Source: Pseudomonadota bacterium (GTDB lineage: Bacteria; Pseudomonadota; Gammaproteobacteria; Steroidobacterales; Steroidobacteraceae). From it: 64,000 bases of DNA. Positions within the stretch are counted from its first letter, which is position 1, and each line of letters starts with the position of its first letter. Position numbers and translations under genes: made by a program. The notes under the pieces are model-generated. The model had not been told where the DNA came from. It did not search any database and worked only from the letters and a program-made list of their open reading frames with translations. Location of the stretch: the NCBI GenBank assembly GCA_037200975.1, contig JBBCGI010000001.1:1-64000 (forward strand). Direction: 5' to 3'. Of the stretch, positions 35,865-44,081 are shown one piece after another.

Positions 35865-36320
35865 ATGTCACAAAACAATCCAATTAGATTGTTCATCACC
35901 CATGCGTGGGAAACCTCCGACGAGTACCTGAGGGTGTTCGAGTACCTCGAGAGCGCGCGGAACTTCTTCTACAAGAACCTGTCGGCCCCCGACCAGGCGC
36001 CCAAGGGAGGCGGCAAGGAGGCCGACCGCGAAGAACTGCGGCGGCAGATCGCCCAGGCCGAGTGTGTCATCGCATTCCCGAGCATGTACCGCACCCATAC
36101 CGACCTGCTGATGTTCCAGATCACGTTCGCGAAGGCCTCGGACAAGCCCGTGATCCTGATGCGGCCGTTTGGCGCCAACGTGGTGATCCCGAAGGAGGTC
36201 ACCTCGCTGTCGGACCAGATCGTCGATTGGGATGGCCGTGCATTGGTGGACGCCGTCAAGGCGCAGGCGCGCCACGAGGAGTCCAACCGCTGGGACACCA
36301 TCGAGTTCAAGCTCGACTAG
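35865..36320 (+). CDS. TIR-like domain protein (ThsB / DUF1863-type)
   Basis: 151 residues, a single domain. IRLFITHAWETSDEYLRVF opens as in the MTH538/ThsB TIR-like family; a second strand is ECVIAFPSMY, followed by HTDLLMFQITFAKASDKPVI, the segment just before a conserved strand. In catalytic TIR proteins this segment usually has a Glu (pattern W/YxxxEI); here the aligned residue appears to be Gln85. ThsB proteins sense phage infection and make NAD-derived signals with a ThsA effector, but no ThsA (SIR2 or macro/SLOG protein) is nearby. It is the only + strand gene between 31824 and 39346, head-to-head with an EEP phosphohydrolase and tail-to-tail with an unknown gene. Function is unproven. 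Confidence 0.7.
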   Translation: MSQNNPIRLFITHAWETSDEYLRVFEYLESARNFFYKNLSAPDQAPKGGGKEADREELRRQIAQAECVIAFPSMYRTHTDLLMFQITFAKASDKPVILMRPFGANVVIPKEVTSLSDQIVDWDGRALVDAVKAQARHEESNRWDTIEFKLD

Positions 36321-36325
36321 TTAGT

Positions 36326-36694
36326 TCAGGCCTCGGCGGCCGCGAACAGCTGAACCACCGCGGCGCCGCCGTTCGGCATCGGCACGGGAAGTTCCAGCTC
36401 CTGCTGGCGCGTCATGCGGCAGAACATGCGCACGATGGCCCCGGCGTGCCGTTCCGCTTCCTCGTTCGACATCTTGCGAATGGTGGCACGCACGGCGTCT
36501 TCACCGCGCAGCGGGCGCTCGCGCTGGATCTGCGCGGTGAGTTCGACGTACTGCACGCGCACGTCGCGCGGCACATCGTCGGCATCGAGGTGGGCGAGAC
36601 ACTGGCGCCAGGCGCCTTCGAGACGTTCCTTGATGGGACCGTTTCGTGTGAGTAGCAGCGTGGCTGACTCGAGCCGATCGTAAACACGCGACAT
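36326..36694 (-). CDS. Conserved-type hypothetical protein, no recognised domain
   Basis: 122 residues from ATG 36694. Predicted mostly helical and soluble, with MSRVYDRLESATLLLTRNG at the start, several Arg/Glu-rich helices, and a hydrophobic C-terminus ending FAAAEA. I do not recognise the family. The frame stays open to an ATG at 36841, but the added 49 residues come from AT-richer DNA and look unlike coding sequence, so the shorter form is preferred. No clear ribosome-binding site precedes it. It ends 5 bases from the convergent TIR-like gene and lies downstream of the subtilase on the same strand. Confidence 0.6.
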   Translation of the reverse strand: MSRVYDRLESATLLLTRNGPIKERLEGAWRQCLAHLDADDVPRDVRVQYVELTAQIQRERPLRGEDAVRATIRKMSNEEAERHAGAIVRMFCRMTRQQELELPVPMPNGGAAVVQLFAAAEA

Positions 36695-36856
36695 GAGCTG
36701 TTCGTTATCGCTCGGAGCGCGGGCATTTTTCCCTATCTGCGCCGCAAACCTGACGTAACGCCTTTCGTTGTAGTTGTAACGGAGACCCTGATCCGTCAAT
36801 GGCGTACGTCGCAAATATAGCGCGACACCTTGCAAATGCAACGGGGAAATTGCAGC

Positions 36857-38908
36857 TCAGCGGCGGCGCGCGACCCGCAGGGTCATGAGACCTAGCAAGA
36901 ACAGCGTGAGGAATTCGAGCGCGCCACCGCCGCCACCCCCTCCGGAGGAAGCGGGGGGCGTGGGCAGGGTCGGCGGTGTCGCAGGAGGAGGAGGAGGAGG
37001 AGGAGGAGCCGGTGCTCCCGGTGTCGGACCGGAAACCACCGGCGTCGCACATGCGGACGAGCCGGCGGTCGCGGGCGCCGCCGTGGTAACCCGGGTGGGC
37101 TCAACGATCACATCGGCGCTGTCGGTCCGGGCGAGGTTATCGGTCACCAGAAGACGAATCGTGACCGCGCCCGTGGTCGGGGCGATCACCATGGCGTTGG
37201 CCGTGTTCGCACCCACGATCGCCGGCGCGTTGGTTGCCGGCAACACCACGCTCCACGAGAACGTCGCGACCGATCGGCCACACGATGCCGCGCTGGCCGC
37301 GGCGCTCAAAGCGACGTTTTGGCCTGGAAACACGCTGCCCGGCACCGCGACCGCCGCGATGGGGCGATCGGCCGCCTGGAGTGCTCCAGCCGCATTCGCC
37401 ATACCGGCCCCGCAGGTGTCGGCGGTACACAGGCACTGCTCGAGCTGGAAGTCCTCGGTCGACACCGGCACATGGCACGCAACGATGGCGGGCGCATCGG
37501 AAACAGTGCTCGGGAAGGGCTTCGCGCCCTCGCGCAAGCGCGCCAGCATCTGACTCGTGGACAGATTCGCGTTGCGCGACAACATCAACCCGGCGATGCC
37601 CGAGACGATGGGCGCCGAGAAGCTCGTGCCGAGGTTGCTGTTCAACTGATCCGTGAACGTGAACGCACCCGGCGCCTTGGCGCCACTGTCGGAGGTCGTG
37701 TCGAGCGAGAACAGGCATGGGCCGCCGTTGATGTTCACGCAGTTGCCTCCCGGCGCCGCGATCGCGACTTCCGGACCGAGATTGCTGAAACCCACCTTGC
37801 TGCCGGCATGGCGGATCGCCGCAACGGCAGCCACCCCCGGGCAGTTGGCGGGCGAGGAAACCATGGTCCCTTCGTTGCCGGCCGAGATCACGACCAGCAC
37901 CTTGCGGGCGGTCAGCTCCTGGATCGTGTCGCGATAACTGGGTTCGCACGGGCCCGTGGCCCCGAGGCTGAGATTGAGCACACGCGCCGGTGTGGGATTG
38001 GCCGGCACACCGGACACCGGCAGCCCGGCGGCCCAACGCATTCCGGCGATGATGTCGCTGTCGGTGCCGCCGCATTTGCCGAGCACACGAACCGGCAGGA
38101 CGAAGGAGTTCCAGTCGAGGCCGGCGACACCCGCCGCGTTATTGGTCCGCGCGCCGATCATTCCGGCCACTCGGGTGCCATGCCATGAGCTCGCGCCGGT
38201 GTCGCAATTGGTGAACGCGGCGTTGGTCTTGTCGGTGTCGTCGATCCAGTCGCCGGGATCGGAGGGGTCGGCGTCACGGCCGCCACCGTCATTCGCCTGG
38301 GCCGTGCCACTCACGAAATCGTAGCCCGGGAGCAGTTTTCCGCCGGAATCAGCACGGCCGAGGTCCGGGTGGTCATACAGGACGCCCGTATCGAGCACGG
38401 CGATCACGACGCCGGTCGAGCCTAGCTCGCTATCCCAGGCACCGATGGCGTTCACCGCGGAGACCTCGGTGTTCTTGAGATACCACTGGCCACTGAACAA
38501 CGTGTCGTTGGGGTTCGTGGCCTGGGCAAAACGTCGTCGATCGGGCACCGCGTATTCCACGGCCGGGTCGGCGCGCAATCGTTCGAGGGCCTCTGCGGCA
38601 CTGGTGCCGGTCACATCGATACGGCTCGCCAGCAGCAGATCCGAGATTTCGCGCTTGGCTGTCAGCTTGAGCTGCGTGCGATTCGCAAGCGCGCTCGCCC
38701 GGTCCGAGCCGGTCGAGAGCTTGGCGATGGCGGCGCCGGCGGCATTGCGGCGCAGCTTGACGATGACCGCGAGACTGCCGTCCTCGACGCCGTCCGATTC
38801 CGCGCGGGATTCACGTGCGACCGGATTGTGTTCGGGCGATGCGAGCGCAACAGCCTGGAGAGCCAGCATGGTCGCCAGGAAGGCGATTCGGCGTCTGGGG
38901 TTGCGCAT
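36857..38908 (-). CDS. Secreted S8 (subtilisin-like) serine protease with GlyGly-CTERM tail
   Basis: 683 residues from ATG 38908. Signal peptide (MRNPRRRIAF then a hydrophobic stretch ending ALAS), a propeptide-like region (about 45-125), then the subtilase domain with Asp173 (VLDTGVLYDHPDL), His243 (SSWHGTRVAGM), oxyanion Asn345 (ISAGNEG) and Ser429 (LGTSFSAPIVSG). A PKD/Ig-like domain spans about 515-605. A proline run and a glycine run lead to the C-terminal hydrophobic segment ALEFLTLFLLGLMTLRVA and terminal Arg residues (656-683), the GlyGly-CTERM sorting signal. It should be exported by Sec, handled by type II secretion and trimmed by the rhombosortase encoded at 22531-23145. Confidence 0.92.
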   Translation of the reverse strand: MRNPRRRIAFLATMLALQAVALASPEHNPVARESRAESDGVEDGSLAVIVKLRRNAAGAAIAKLSTGSDRASALANRTQLKLTAKREISDLLLASRIDVTGTSAAEALERLRADPAVEYAVPDRRRFAQATNPNDTLFSGQWYLKNTEVSAVNAIGAWDSELGSTGVVIAVLDTGVLYDHPDLGRADSGGKLLPGYDFVSGTAQANDGGGRDADPSDPGDWIDDTDKTNAAFTNCDTGASSWHGTRVAGMIGARTNNAAGVAGLDWNSFVLPVRVLGKCGGTDSDIIAGMRWAAGLPVSGVPANPTPARVLNLSLGATGPCEPSYRDTIQELTARKVLVVISAGNEGTMVSSPANCPGVAAVAAIRHAGSKVGFSNLGPEVAIAAPGGNCVNINGGPCLFSLDTTSDSGAKAPGAFTFTDQLNSNLGTSFSAPIVSGIAGLMLSRNANLSTSQMLARLREGAKPFPSTVSDAPAIVACHVPVSTEDFQLEQCLCTADTCGAGMANAAGALQAADRPIAAVAVPGSVFPGQNVALSAAASAASCGRSVATFSWSVVLPATNAPAIVGANTANAMVIAPTTGAVTIRLLVTDNLARTDSADVIVEPTRVTTAAPATAGSSACATPVVSGPTPGAPAPPPPPPPPATPPTLPTPPASSGGGGGGGALEFLTLFLLGLMTLRVARRR
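36983..37008. repeat. Trinucleotide repeat (AGG)8 in the subtilase gene
   Basis: Eight perfect AGG units plus AG on the + strand, encoding eight prolines on the - strand in the linker before the GlyGly-CTERM tail. Copy-number slippage would change linker length by whole residues without breaking the frame. Confidence 0.9.
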
Positions 38909-39346
38909 GGATGGGTCCTGCCGATGTCGCGCCACAAGGTGGCTCCTGTCATTCAGTGGCAGAAGGAACCTCAAACGGTTCCCATGACTGCGAAGGCCAC
39001 GTGCGCGAGAGTGTGTGACGAGAACTTGCAGAGTGCTGAGAACCAGATCAAGCACGCGGCCTTGAAGGTGCGATATCGTACTACGCATAATGTATCTTAT
39101 GGTAAACCGCAGTCGCATGCCGGGGGCCGTGCACCGGACCGTCGGCCAGTCGGGCTCGTTCTCTCCCCACCATGGCTGTTCTCATGCTCGCGGCCCCATG
39201 GGCTCGAAGATCTTTGCAGTAGTTAGATTGAGGAGCCCTGCGGTGCCGGGACGGCGCGAATTCGCCACTTTGGCTGTCTGGCGATATCCGTTTGGGCACA
39301 ACTGCGTGCACAATCGCTGCAACGAAGATCCCGGGGGCCGAGCGCA
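38909..39346. other. 438-base intergenic region between divergent genes
   Basis: It separates the subtilase (-) from the SMP-30-like gene (+). Reading frames here are short and lack coding character. It is less GC-rich around 39070-39115. On the - strand, TTTACC, a 17-base spacer and TAGTAC (within 39075-39110) form a weak promoter-like pair, about 170 bases ahead of the subtilase start. No RNA gene, repeat or riboswitch was recognised. Confidence 0.4.
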
Positions 39347-40384
39347 ATGTGGATTCCGACTCGCGATTCAGCAAAGCTTGCCGTCCTCGGCGCACTGGCC
39401 TGGGGAACACTGATCTTGAATGCATCCGCGGCGGATACGATTTACGCGAAGCTTGAGTCGCTCGACAAACGCTTCGATGCGCTGATTTCGCCGTCGACCA
39501 GGATCGAAAAGATCGCCGACGGTATGGAGTGGTCCGAGGGGCCGCTGTGGGATGCGAAGACGCAGTCCCTGCTCTTCTCCGACATCCCGCGCAACCGTGT
39601 GATGCAGTGGAACGCGAAGCAAGGTGTGTCGCTGTTCATCGAACGGAGTGGCTATAGCGGCGCTGCGGCGTTCACCGGTCGCGAACCCGGATCGAACGGG
39701 CTCACCTTCGATTCGCAGGGACGGCTCACGTTGTGCCAGCACGGCGACCGCCGCATCGCCTATCGCGATCCGTACGGAGCATTCGTCGCCGTCGCCGTCG
39801 GCTACGAGGGCAAACGCCTGAACAGTCCCAACGACCTGGTGTACGACCAGAAAGGCAATCTGTACTTCACCGATCCGCCGTTTGGATTGCCCGGCACGTT
39901 CACGGACCCTAACAAGGATCTGCCCTTCAACGCGGTGTTCCGCGTCGATGCCGAAGGCAAGATTGCGCCGGTCGCGACCGAGCTCGAAGCGCCCAACGGA
40001 CTCGCCTTCTCGCCGGACTACAAAACGCTGTACGTGGCGAATGCCACGGCAAAGGAACCGATCTGGAAGGCCTACAAGGTTCAACGCGATGGCAGTCTCG
40101 ACAAGGGGCGCATCTTCGCGGAAGCGAGCAGCTACGTGAGAAAAGGCGACGGCGTGCCCGACGGCCTCAAGGTCGACGTCAAGGGCAATGTATTTGCCAC
40201 CGGTCCCGGTGGCGTCCACGTATTTGCGCCCGACGGCACGCGCCTCGGCCGCATCATCACGGACGTGCCCACCGCCAACGTCGCCTTCGGCGAAGATGGT
40301 TCGACGTTGTTCATCACCGCCAATCACCGGGTGCTGCGTTTGCGCACCAAGACGAAGGGCATGCCGTTGCCCGTCGCCAAATAG
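39347..40384 (+). CDS. Exported SMP-30/gluconolactonase-family beta-propeller protein
   Basis: 345 residues. A signal peptide covers about the first 29 residues (cleavage near ASAAD). The six-bladed propeller shows EGPLWDAKTQSLLFSDIP, SNGLTFDSQGRLTLCQHGDRRI, SPNDLVYDQKGNLYFTDPPFG and EAPNGLAFSPDYKTLYVAN, which supply the metal-binding Glu, Asn and Asp residues of gluconolactonases. It probably hydrolyses a sugar lactone in the periplasm. It is followed after 29 bases by a ThuA-like exported protein, likely in one operon acting on sugar derivatives. Confidence 0.9.
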   Translation: MWIPTRDSAKLAVLGALAWGTLILNASAADTIYAKLESLDKRFDALISPSTRIEKIADGMEWSEGPLWDAKTQSLLFSDIPRNRVMQWNAKQGVSLFIERSGYSGAAAFTGREPGSNGLTFDSQGRLTLCQHGDRRIAYRDPYGAFVAVAVGYEGKRLNSPNDLVYDQKGNLYFTDPPFGLPGTFTDPNKDLPFNAVFRVDAEGKIAPVATELEAPNGLAFSPDYKTLYVANATAKEPIWKAYKVQRDGSLDKGRIFAEASSYVRKGDGVPDGLKVDVKGNVFATGPGGVHVFAPDGTRLGRIITDVPTANVAFGEDGSTLFITANHRVLRLRTKTKGMPLPVAK

Positions 40385-40413
40385 TCAGTTCAATCAGTTC
40401 ACGAGGGGGTTTT

Positions 40414-41175
40414 GTGATTTCACGCCGACTGTCGATCGGTTTGCTCTGCGTCGCCTTGAGTGCCGGTTCCTTGAGCGTGCCGGCGATGGCCGCCGGCAAG
40501 GCGCGCATCCTGGTGTATTCGGGCAGCACGGGTTTCCGCCACGATTCCATTCCCGCGGCGGTCGAGGTATTGAAGGTCATCGGTGCCAAGGCCGGTTACA
40601 CCGTCGATGCCAGCGAAGATCCGGAAGTGTTCAGCGCGGACAACCTCAAGCAGTACAAGGCGCTGGTGCTGGTCAGCACCTCCACGGATCCGAAAAAGCC
40701 CGAATCCGAATGGTTCACCGGGGCGAAGCGCGACGCGCTGCAGGGTTTCCTCAAGGACGGCAAGGGCGTGGTCGCCCTGCACGCGGCGGCCGATTCGCAT
40801 TACAACTGGGGCTGGTACGGCCAGATGATCGGCGGCTACTTCGAGCGGCATCCGAAAGGCACGCCGAAGGGCACCGTCACCGTGATCGATGCCAGGAACC
40901 CGGCCACCGCCAAACTACCCAAGACGCTCGAGCGTAACGACGAGTGGTACTACTACAAGGATTTCGATCCCACCGTGCACGTGCTCGTCACCATCGATCC
41001 GAAGTCGATCGGTGATGGCGAGGCGGACGTGAATCCCAATCCGCTGGTGTGGTGCCACAATTTCGGCGGCGGACGCGTCTTCTACAGCGCGCTCGGCCAC
41101 ACCTCCGAGTCGTACAGCGAGCCGTACATGGTCAAGCTGCTGAGCGGCGCGCTGGTCTACGCAGCCGGCAAGTAG
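40414..41175 (+). CDS. Exported ThuA-like domain protein
   Basis: 253 residues, GTG start at 40414 behind a GAGGGGG ribosome-binding site. Signal peptide to about residue 26 (PAMAA). The ThuA fold (class I glutamine-amidotransferase-like) shows ILVYSGSTGFRHDSIP, LVLVSTST, GVVALHAAADSHYNWGWYGQMIGGYF split across the core, and GGGRVFYSALGHT near the end. ThuA proteins are linked to trehalose and other disaccharide 3-keto-sugar metabolism. The catalytic activity here is not known. It ends next to a large hairpin. Confidence 0.88.
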   Translation: MISRRLSIGLLCVALSAGSLSVPAMAAGKARILVYSGSTGFRHDSIPAAVEVLKVIGAKAGYTVDASEDPEVFSADNLKQYKALVLVSTSTDPKKPESEWFTGAKRDALQGFLKDGKGVVALHAAADSHYNWGWYGQMIGGYFERHPKGTPKGTVTVIDARNPATAKLPKTLERNDEWYYYKDFDPTVHVLVTIDPKSIGDGEADVNPNPLVWCHNFGGGRVFYSALGHTSESYSEPYMVKLLSGALVYAAGK

Positions 41176-41184
41176 TCAGGACGT

Positions 41185-41261
41185 AAAAGGGGACATGCCT
41201 ATTTTTGGCACCGGCCGCCTGATCCGTAACAAATCGCGACAAATAGGCATGTCCCCTTTTT
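41185..41261. repeat. Perfect 20-bp inverted repeat between convergent genes, likely terminator
   Basis: AAAAGGGGACATGCCTATTT at 41185-41204 is the exact reverse complement of 41241-41260; the loop is 36 bases. On the + strand the stem ends in TTTTT, and on the - strand also in TTTT, so it could end both ThuA-like and aldo/keto reductase transcripts. The long arms and loop are more than a terminator needs, so it may be an interspersed palindrome. Confidence 0.85.
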
Positions 41262-41266
41262 CGCGA

Positions 41267-42238
41267 TCAGGAATCGAAATTCTGGTCCCAGTACTTCTCC
41301 ATGCGCGTACGCATCGCGGCATCCGGCATGCGCCCGCGCGCGGCGCCGAGATTGTCTTCGAGATGCGTGAGTTTGGTCATGCCCGGAATCGCGGCGGTCA
41401 CGGCCGGATGCGAAACCACGTACTTGAGGAACACCTGGCTCCAGCTGCGGCAGTCGATCTCTGCAGCCCATTCGGGCAGGTCCGCGCCGCCCACGCGTGA
41501 GAACAGATTGCCGTCGCGCCGCCCGCCGAAGGGCAGATTGATGAGCACGCCGACACGCTTCTCGAGCGCGGTTGGCAATACGTCGTCCCCCGCCGCGCGA
41601 TTCGCGAGCGAGTAATCGACCTGGATGAAATCGAGCGGTTGGGACTTCATCAACGCGACCATCGCGTCATGCTGCGATGAGCTCGAGGTGGTGACGCCTA
41701 TGTAGCGTATCTGGCGCTTCTGCTTGAGCGCATTGAGATGCGGGAACAACACGTCGACGCCGTTGAGGCTGTGGATCTGGACGAGATCGAGCACCTCGGT
41801 GCGCAGCCGGCGCCGGGATTCCTCGATCATGGCGACACCCTGCGCCAGGTTGCCGTTGTCGGCGGTGACCTTGGTCGCGATGAACGCCTGATTTCGATTG
41901 CCGATGTCCGCCAGCAACCCGCCGATCGTTTCTTCCGACTGGCGATAGGCCGGCGCCGTGTCGATCACCTGCGCACCCGCGGCAGTCAGGCCTGCGAGCA
42001 CTTCGCGCCGCGCGGCGCGTTCCTCCGGCGTCGTGGGGCTGTAGTTGTTCGTGCCCACTCCGATGACCACCAGCCGCTCGCCCGTCGATGGAACCGGTTT
42101 GGTCGTCAGCGGCGGCGCGAATGCCGGCCGTGGCTCTTCTTCCTTCTTCTTGCCCTTCTCCGCGCCCCACGCGCTCGTCAGCTGTGCGCCCGCGAGCGTT
42201 GCGATCCCCGCCTTGATGACGTCCCGTCGTCCTGTCAT
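41267..42238 (-). CDS. Exported (Tat-type) aldo/keto reductase
   Basis: 323 residues. An N-terminal twin-arginine pattern (MTGRRDVIKAGIATLAG) suggests Tat export of a folded cofactor-bearing enzyme. The aldo/keto reductase tetrad is complete: Asp93 and Tyr98 (VIDTAPAYRQSEE), Lys123 (FIATKVTA) and His156 (VQIHSLNG). A Lys/Glu-rich linker (about 28-36) follows the signal. Start overlaps the end of the VOC gene by 4 bases. Substrate unknown; an NADPH-dependent enzyme outside the cytoplasm would need its cofactor bound before export. Confidence 0.88.
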   Translation of the reverse strand: MTGRRDVIKAGIATLAGAQLTSAWGAEKGKKKEEEPRPAFAPPLTTKPVPSTGERLVVIGVGTNNYSPTTPEERAARREVLAGLTAAGAQVIDTAPAYRQSEETIGGLLADIGNRNQAFIATKVTADNGNLAQGVAMIEESRRRLRTEVLDLVQIHSLNGVDVLFPHLNALKQKRQIRYIGVTTSSSSQHDAMVALMKSQPLDFIQVDYSLANRAAGDDVLPTALEKRVGVLINLPFGGRRDGNLFSRVGGADLPEWAAEIDCRSWSQVFLKYVVSHPAVTAAIPGMTKLTHLEDNLGAARGRMPDAAMRTRMEKYWDQNFDS

Positions 42239-43269
42239 TTCTTCCTCCGGCCCTGCTTCGATTTCACTTTCGTTTTCGACTTGCGGACGCGCGCTTTGTT
42301 CGCGGTTTTTTTCACCGGACGTTTTTTCTTCGCGGCGACTTTGCGAGCGGTCTTCTTACGCGGCGCGAGCTTGGTTTTTGCCTTAGCCTTCGCCTTGGTT
42401 TTTGCCTTCGCCTTGGGCTTCGGCTTCGCGTTCTTCTTGGGCTTGGATTTGGCCGCGGCCTTCGGCGCCGTCGCCGTCGCCGCCTGCGCCGCGCCCGGAG
42501 CCGGCATCGAATGCACCGCGAACGCAGCGCCGGCCGGATCCATGAAAGCCGCGATCCGGCTGCCACCCGGCACGTTCATGGGAGCAATCAGCTCCCGGGC
42601 ACCCGTCGATGTCGCCGTCGCGAAGCCGGCGTCGGCACTCGGAATACTCACGTAAGGCAGCCAGCTGGGCGGTATCGGCATGTTCGCCGGCGGAATGTAC
42701 ATGCCACCGCGTTGCTGACCGTTCCAGCCGAAGATCAGATAGGTACCGATCGGGCCCATGTCCATGCGCGTGATCGCGTCCCAGCCGAAAAGCCCGCCGT
42801 AGAAGGCCAGCGCCGCTTCGTTGTCGCTGGTCGCGAGCTCATGCCATGAAAACGTGCCATTGGGCGGAACGCCGGCACCTTCGGGCCGCGCATTCTCCGG
42901 ATCGAGAATGGCAAACACCGCACCCTGCGGATCCTTGAGCACGGCGTATCGGCCGGCGCCCTGCATGTCGCTCGGCGCCTTCAGCACCGATCCGCCGGCC
43001 CGTACCGCCGCGTCCGCGGTGCCGTCGACGTCGCGCGTGCCGATGTATTGCAACCAGTGCGCCGGCACCTCGGCGGGCATTTCCGCGGGGATCTGCATGA
43101 TGCCGGCGGTGGGGCCGACGGCCGAATTGCAGACCGTGTAGTTAGGATCCGGCGGCCAGGGCTGCATGGTCCAGCCGGTGAGCTTCGAATAGAATTTCTT
43201 GGCGCCCGGGACGTCGCGCGTCATCAGCTGGTGCCAGACAAATTTGCCACGCACATCGACAGCTTCCAT
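42235..43269 (-). CDS. Tandem VOC (glyoxalase-fold) protein with Lys/Ala-rich histone-H1-like tail
   Basis: 344 residues. Two VOC modules: 1-125 (FVWHQLMTRDVPGAKKFYSKLTGW, AVFAILDPE) and 137-255 (FSWHELATSDNEAALAFYGGLFGW, AAFAVHSMP). From about residue 256 to the end the protein is almost only Lys, Ala, Pro, Arg and Thr, with KPKAKAKTKAKAKAK-type repeats. Glyoxalase-fold proteins of this subtype are dioxygenase/bleomycin-resistance relatives of unknown function. The tail should bind nucleic acid or another polyanion. The gene starts 69 bases after the end of the upstream membrane-protein gene and overlaps the aldo/keto reductase start. Confidence 0.88.
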   Translation of the reverse strand: MEAVDVRGKFVWHQLMTRDVPGAKKFYSKLTGWTMQPWPPDPNYTVCNSAVGPTAGIMQIPAEMPAEVPAHWLQYIGTRDVDGTADAAVRAGGSVLKAPSDMQGAGRYAVLKDPQGAVFAILDPENARPEGAGVPPNGTFSWHELATSDNEAALAFYGGLFGWDAITRMDMGPIGTYLIFGWNGQQRGGMYIPPANMPIPPSWLPYVSIPSADAGFATATSTGARELIAPMNVPGGSRIAAFMDPAGAAFAVHSMPAPGAAQAATATAPKAAAKSKPKKNAKPKPKAKAKTKAKAKAKTKLAPRKKTARKVAAKKKRPVKKTANKARVRKSKTKVKSKQGRRKK

Positions 43270-43338
43270 GGACGGATCTCCGTTGAGTGGGACGAAATAT
43301 GGGGGCGTCGATCATAGCCCCCGCCCGCCAGGAATTGT

Positions 43339-44067
43339 TTACGGCACTTTGGGCGCGACGATTTTCTCGACTGCCTTTTTGGGATAGACACCGATGACAG
43401 TGCCATCGGGCTGGCGGCGCGCGAAGCTGAAGCCGTTCGCCAATGCCACGGAACCTTCACACAAGGTGAGCTCCGGCCGCGGCGGGATCTGCACCTCGAC
43501 CTGTGGAATCTCGACGTCGATCTTCGTGACATGCAGGCCCAACGCTCCCGTCATCCCGCGCAGGTAGGTTTCAAGCTCTTCCTTGAATTGATCGCTCAAC
43601 CCCACGTCATTGCGAAGGAAATAGGCCGTCAGATGCCGCGCCAGCGGCGTGGCCTTCTGCATTTCGCGCATCACGATGGCCTGCTCGCTGTCGAGCGTCC
43701 AGAACGAGGTTTGCGCCATGTACTCGCCGACTTCGGAGGGCACCGACGGGTCATCGGCGCGGATGGGCGGTGTCGTCACGTGTAGTACGCCGTCCGCCCC
43801 CAGCGAAAGTTTGACGTCGGCGAGATCGAGCTCGTAGTTGAGCTTCGCAGGCCAGATCACCATCACCTGCGGATTGACGCCTTTGACCTCGGGGCAGGCC
43901 TTGTACCAGACCGTCACCTGCCGCTCGTGTTCGATGATGGCGCGGGTCCGCATCTGGGTGACCATCACGTTGATGGGGCTTTCCTCGGCGTCCTTCTTCG
44001 TCCAGTACGAATATCCAATGGCGCCGACTGCCACCGCGATGATGATGGCAATGATGTTTTTGAGCAC
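43339..44067 (-). CDS. Membrane-anchored protein of unknown function (DUF4230-like)
   Basis: 242 residues from GTG 44067, which has GGGAGG just upstream. One N-terminal membrane segment (about 3-18, NIIAIIIAVAVGAIGYSYW) and a periplasmic domain with ERQVTVWYKACPEVKG, PAKLNYELDLADVKLSL and VEIPQVEVQIPP. The pattern recalls DUF4230 proteins, but I assign this with low certainty. No catalytic motif is visible. In-frame sequence upstream overlaps the thiolase gene and is not part of the protein. Confidence 0.75.
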   Translation of the reverse strand: MLKNIIAIIIAVAVGAIGYSYWTKKDAEESPINVMVTQMRTRAIIEHERQVTVWYKACPEVKGVNPQVMVIWPAKLNYELDLADVKLSLGADGVLHVTTPPIRADDPSVPSEVGEYMAQTSFWTLDSEQAIVMREMQKATPLARHLTAYFLRNDVGLSDQFKEELETYLRGMTGALGLHVTKIDVEIPQVEVQIPPRPELTLCEGSVALANGFSFARRQPDGTVIGVYPKKAVEKIVAPKVP

Positions 44068-44081
44068 GGAGCCTCCCGGCG

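Noticed and set aside
36326-36841. Longer version of the unknown protein starting at 36841
   Set aside because: The extra 49 codons come from AT-richer DNA with atypical composition; the ATG at 36694 is more plausible.
37137-38075. 312-codon frame on the same strand within the subtilase gene
   Set aside because: An Arg/His/Gly-rich shadow of the subtilase reading frame with no independent start signals.
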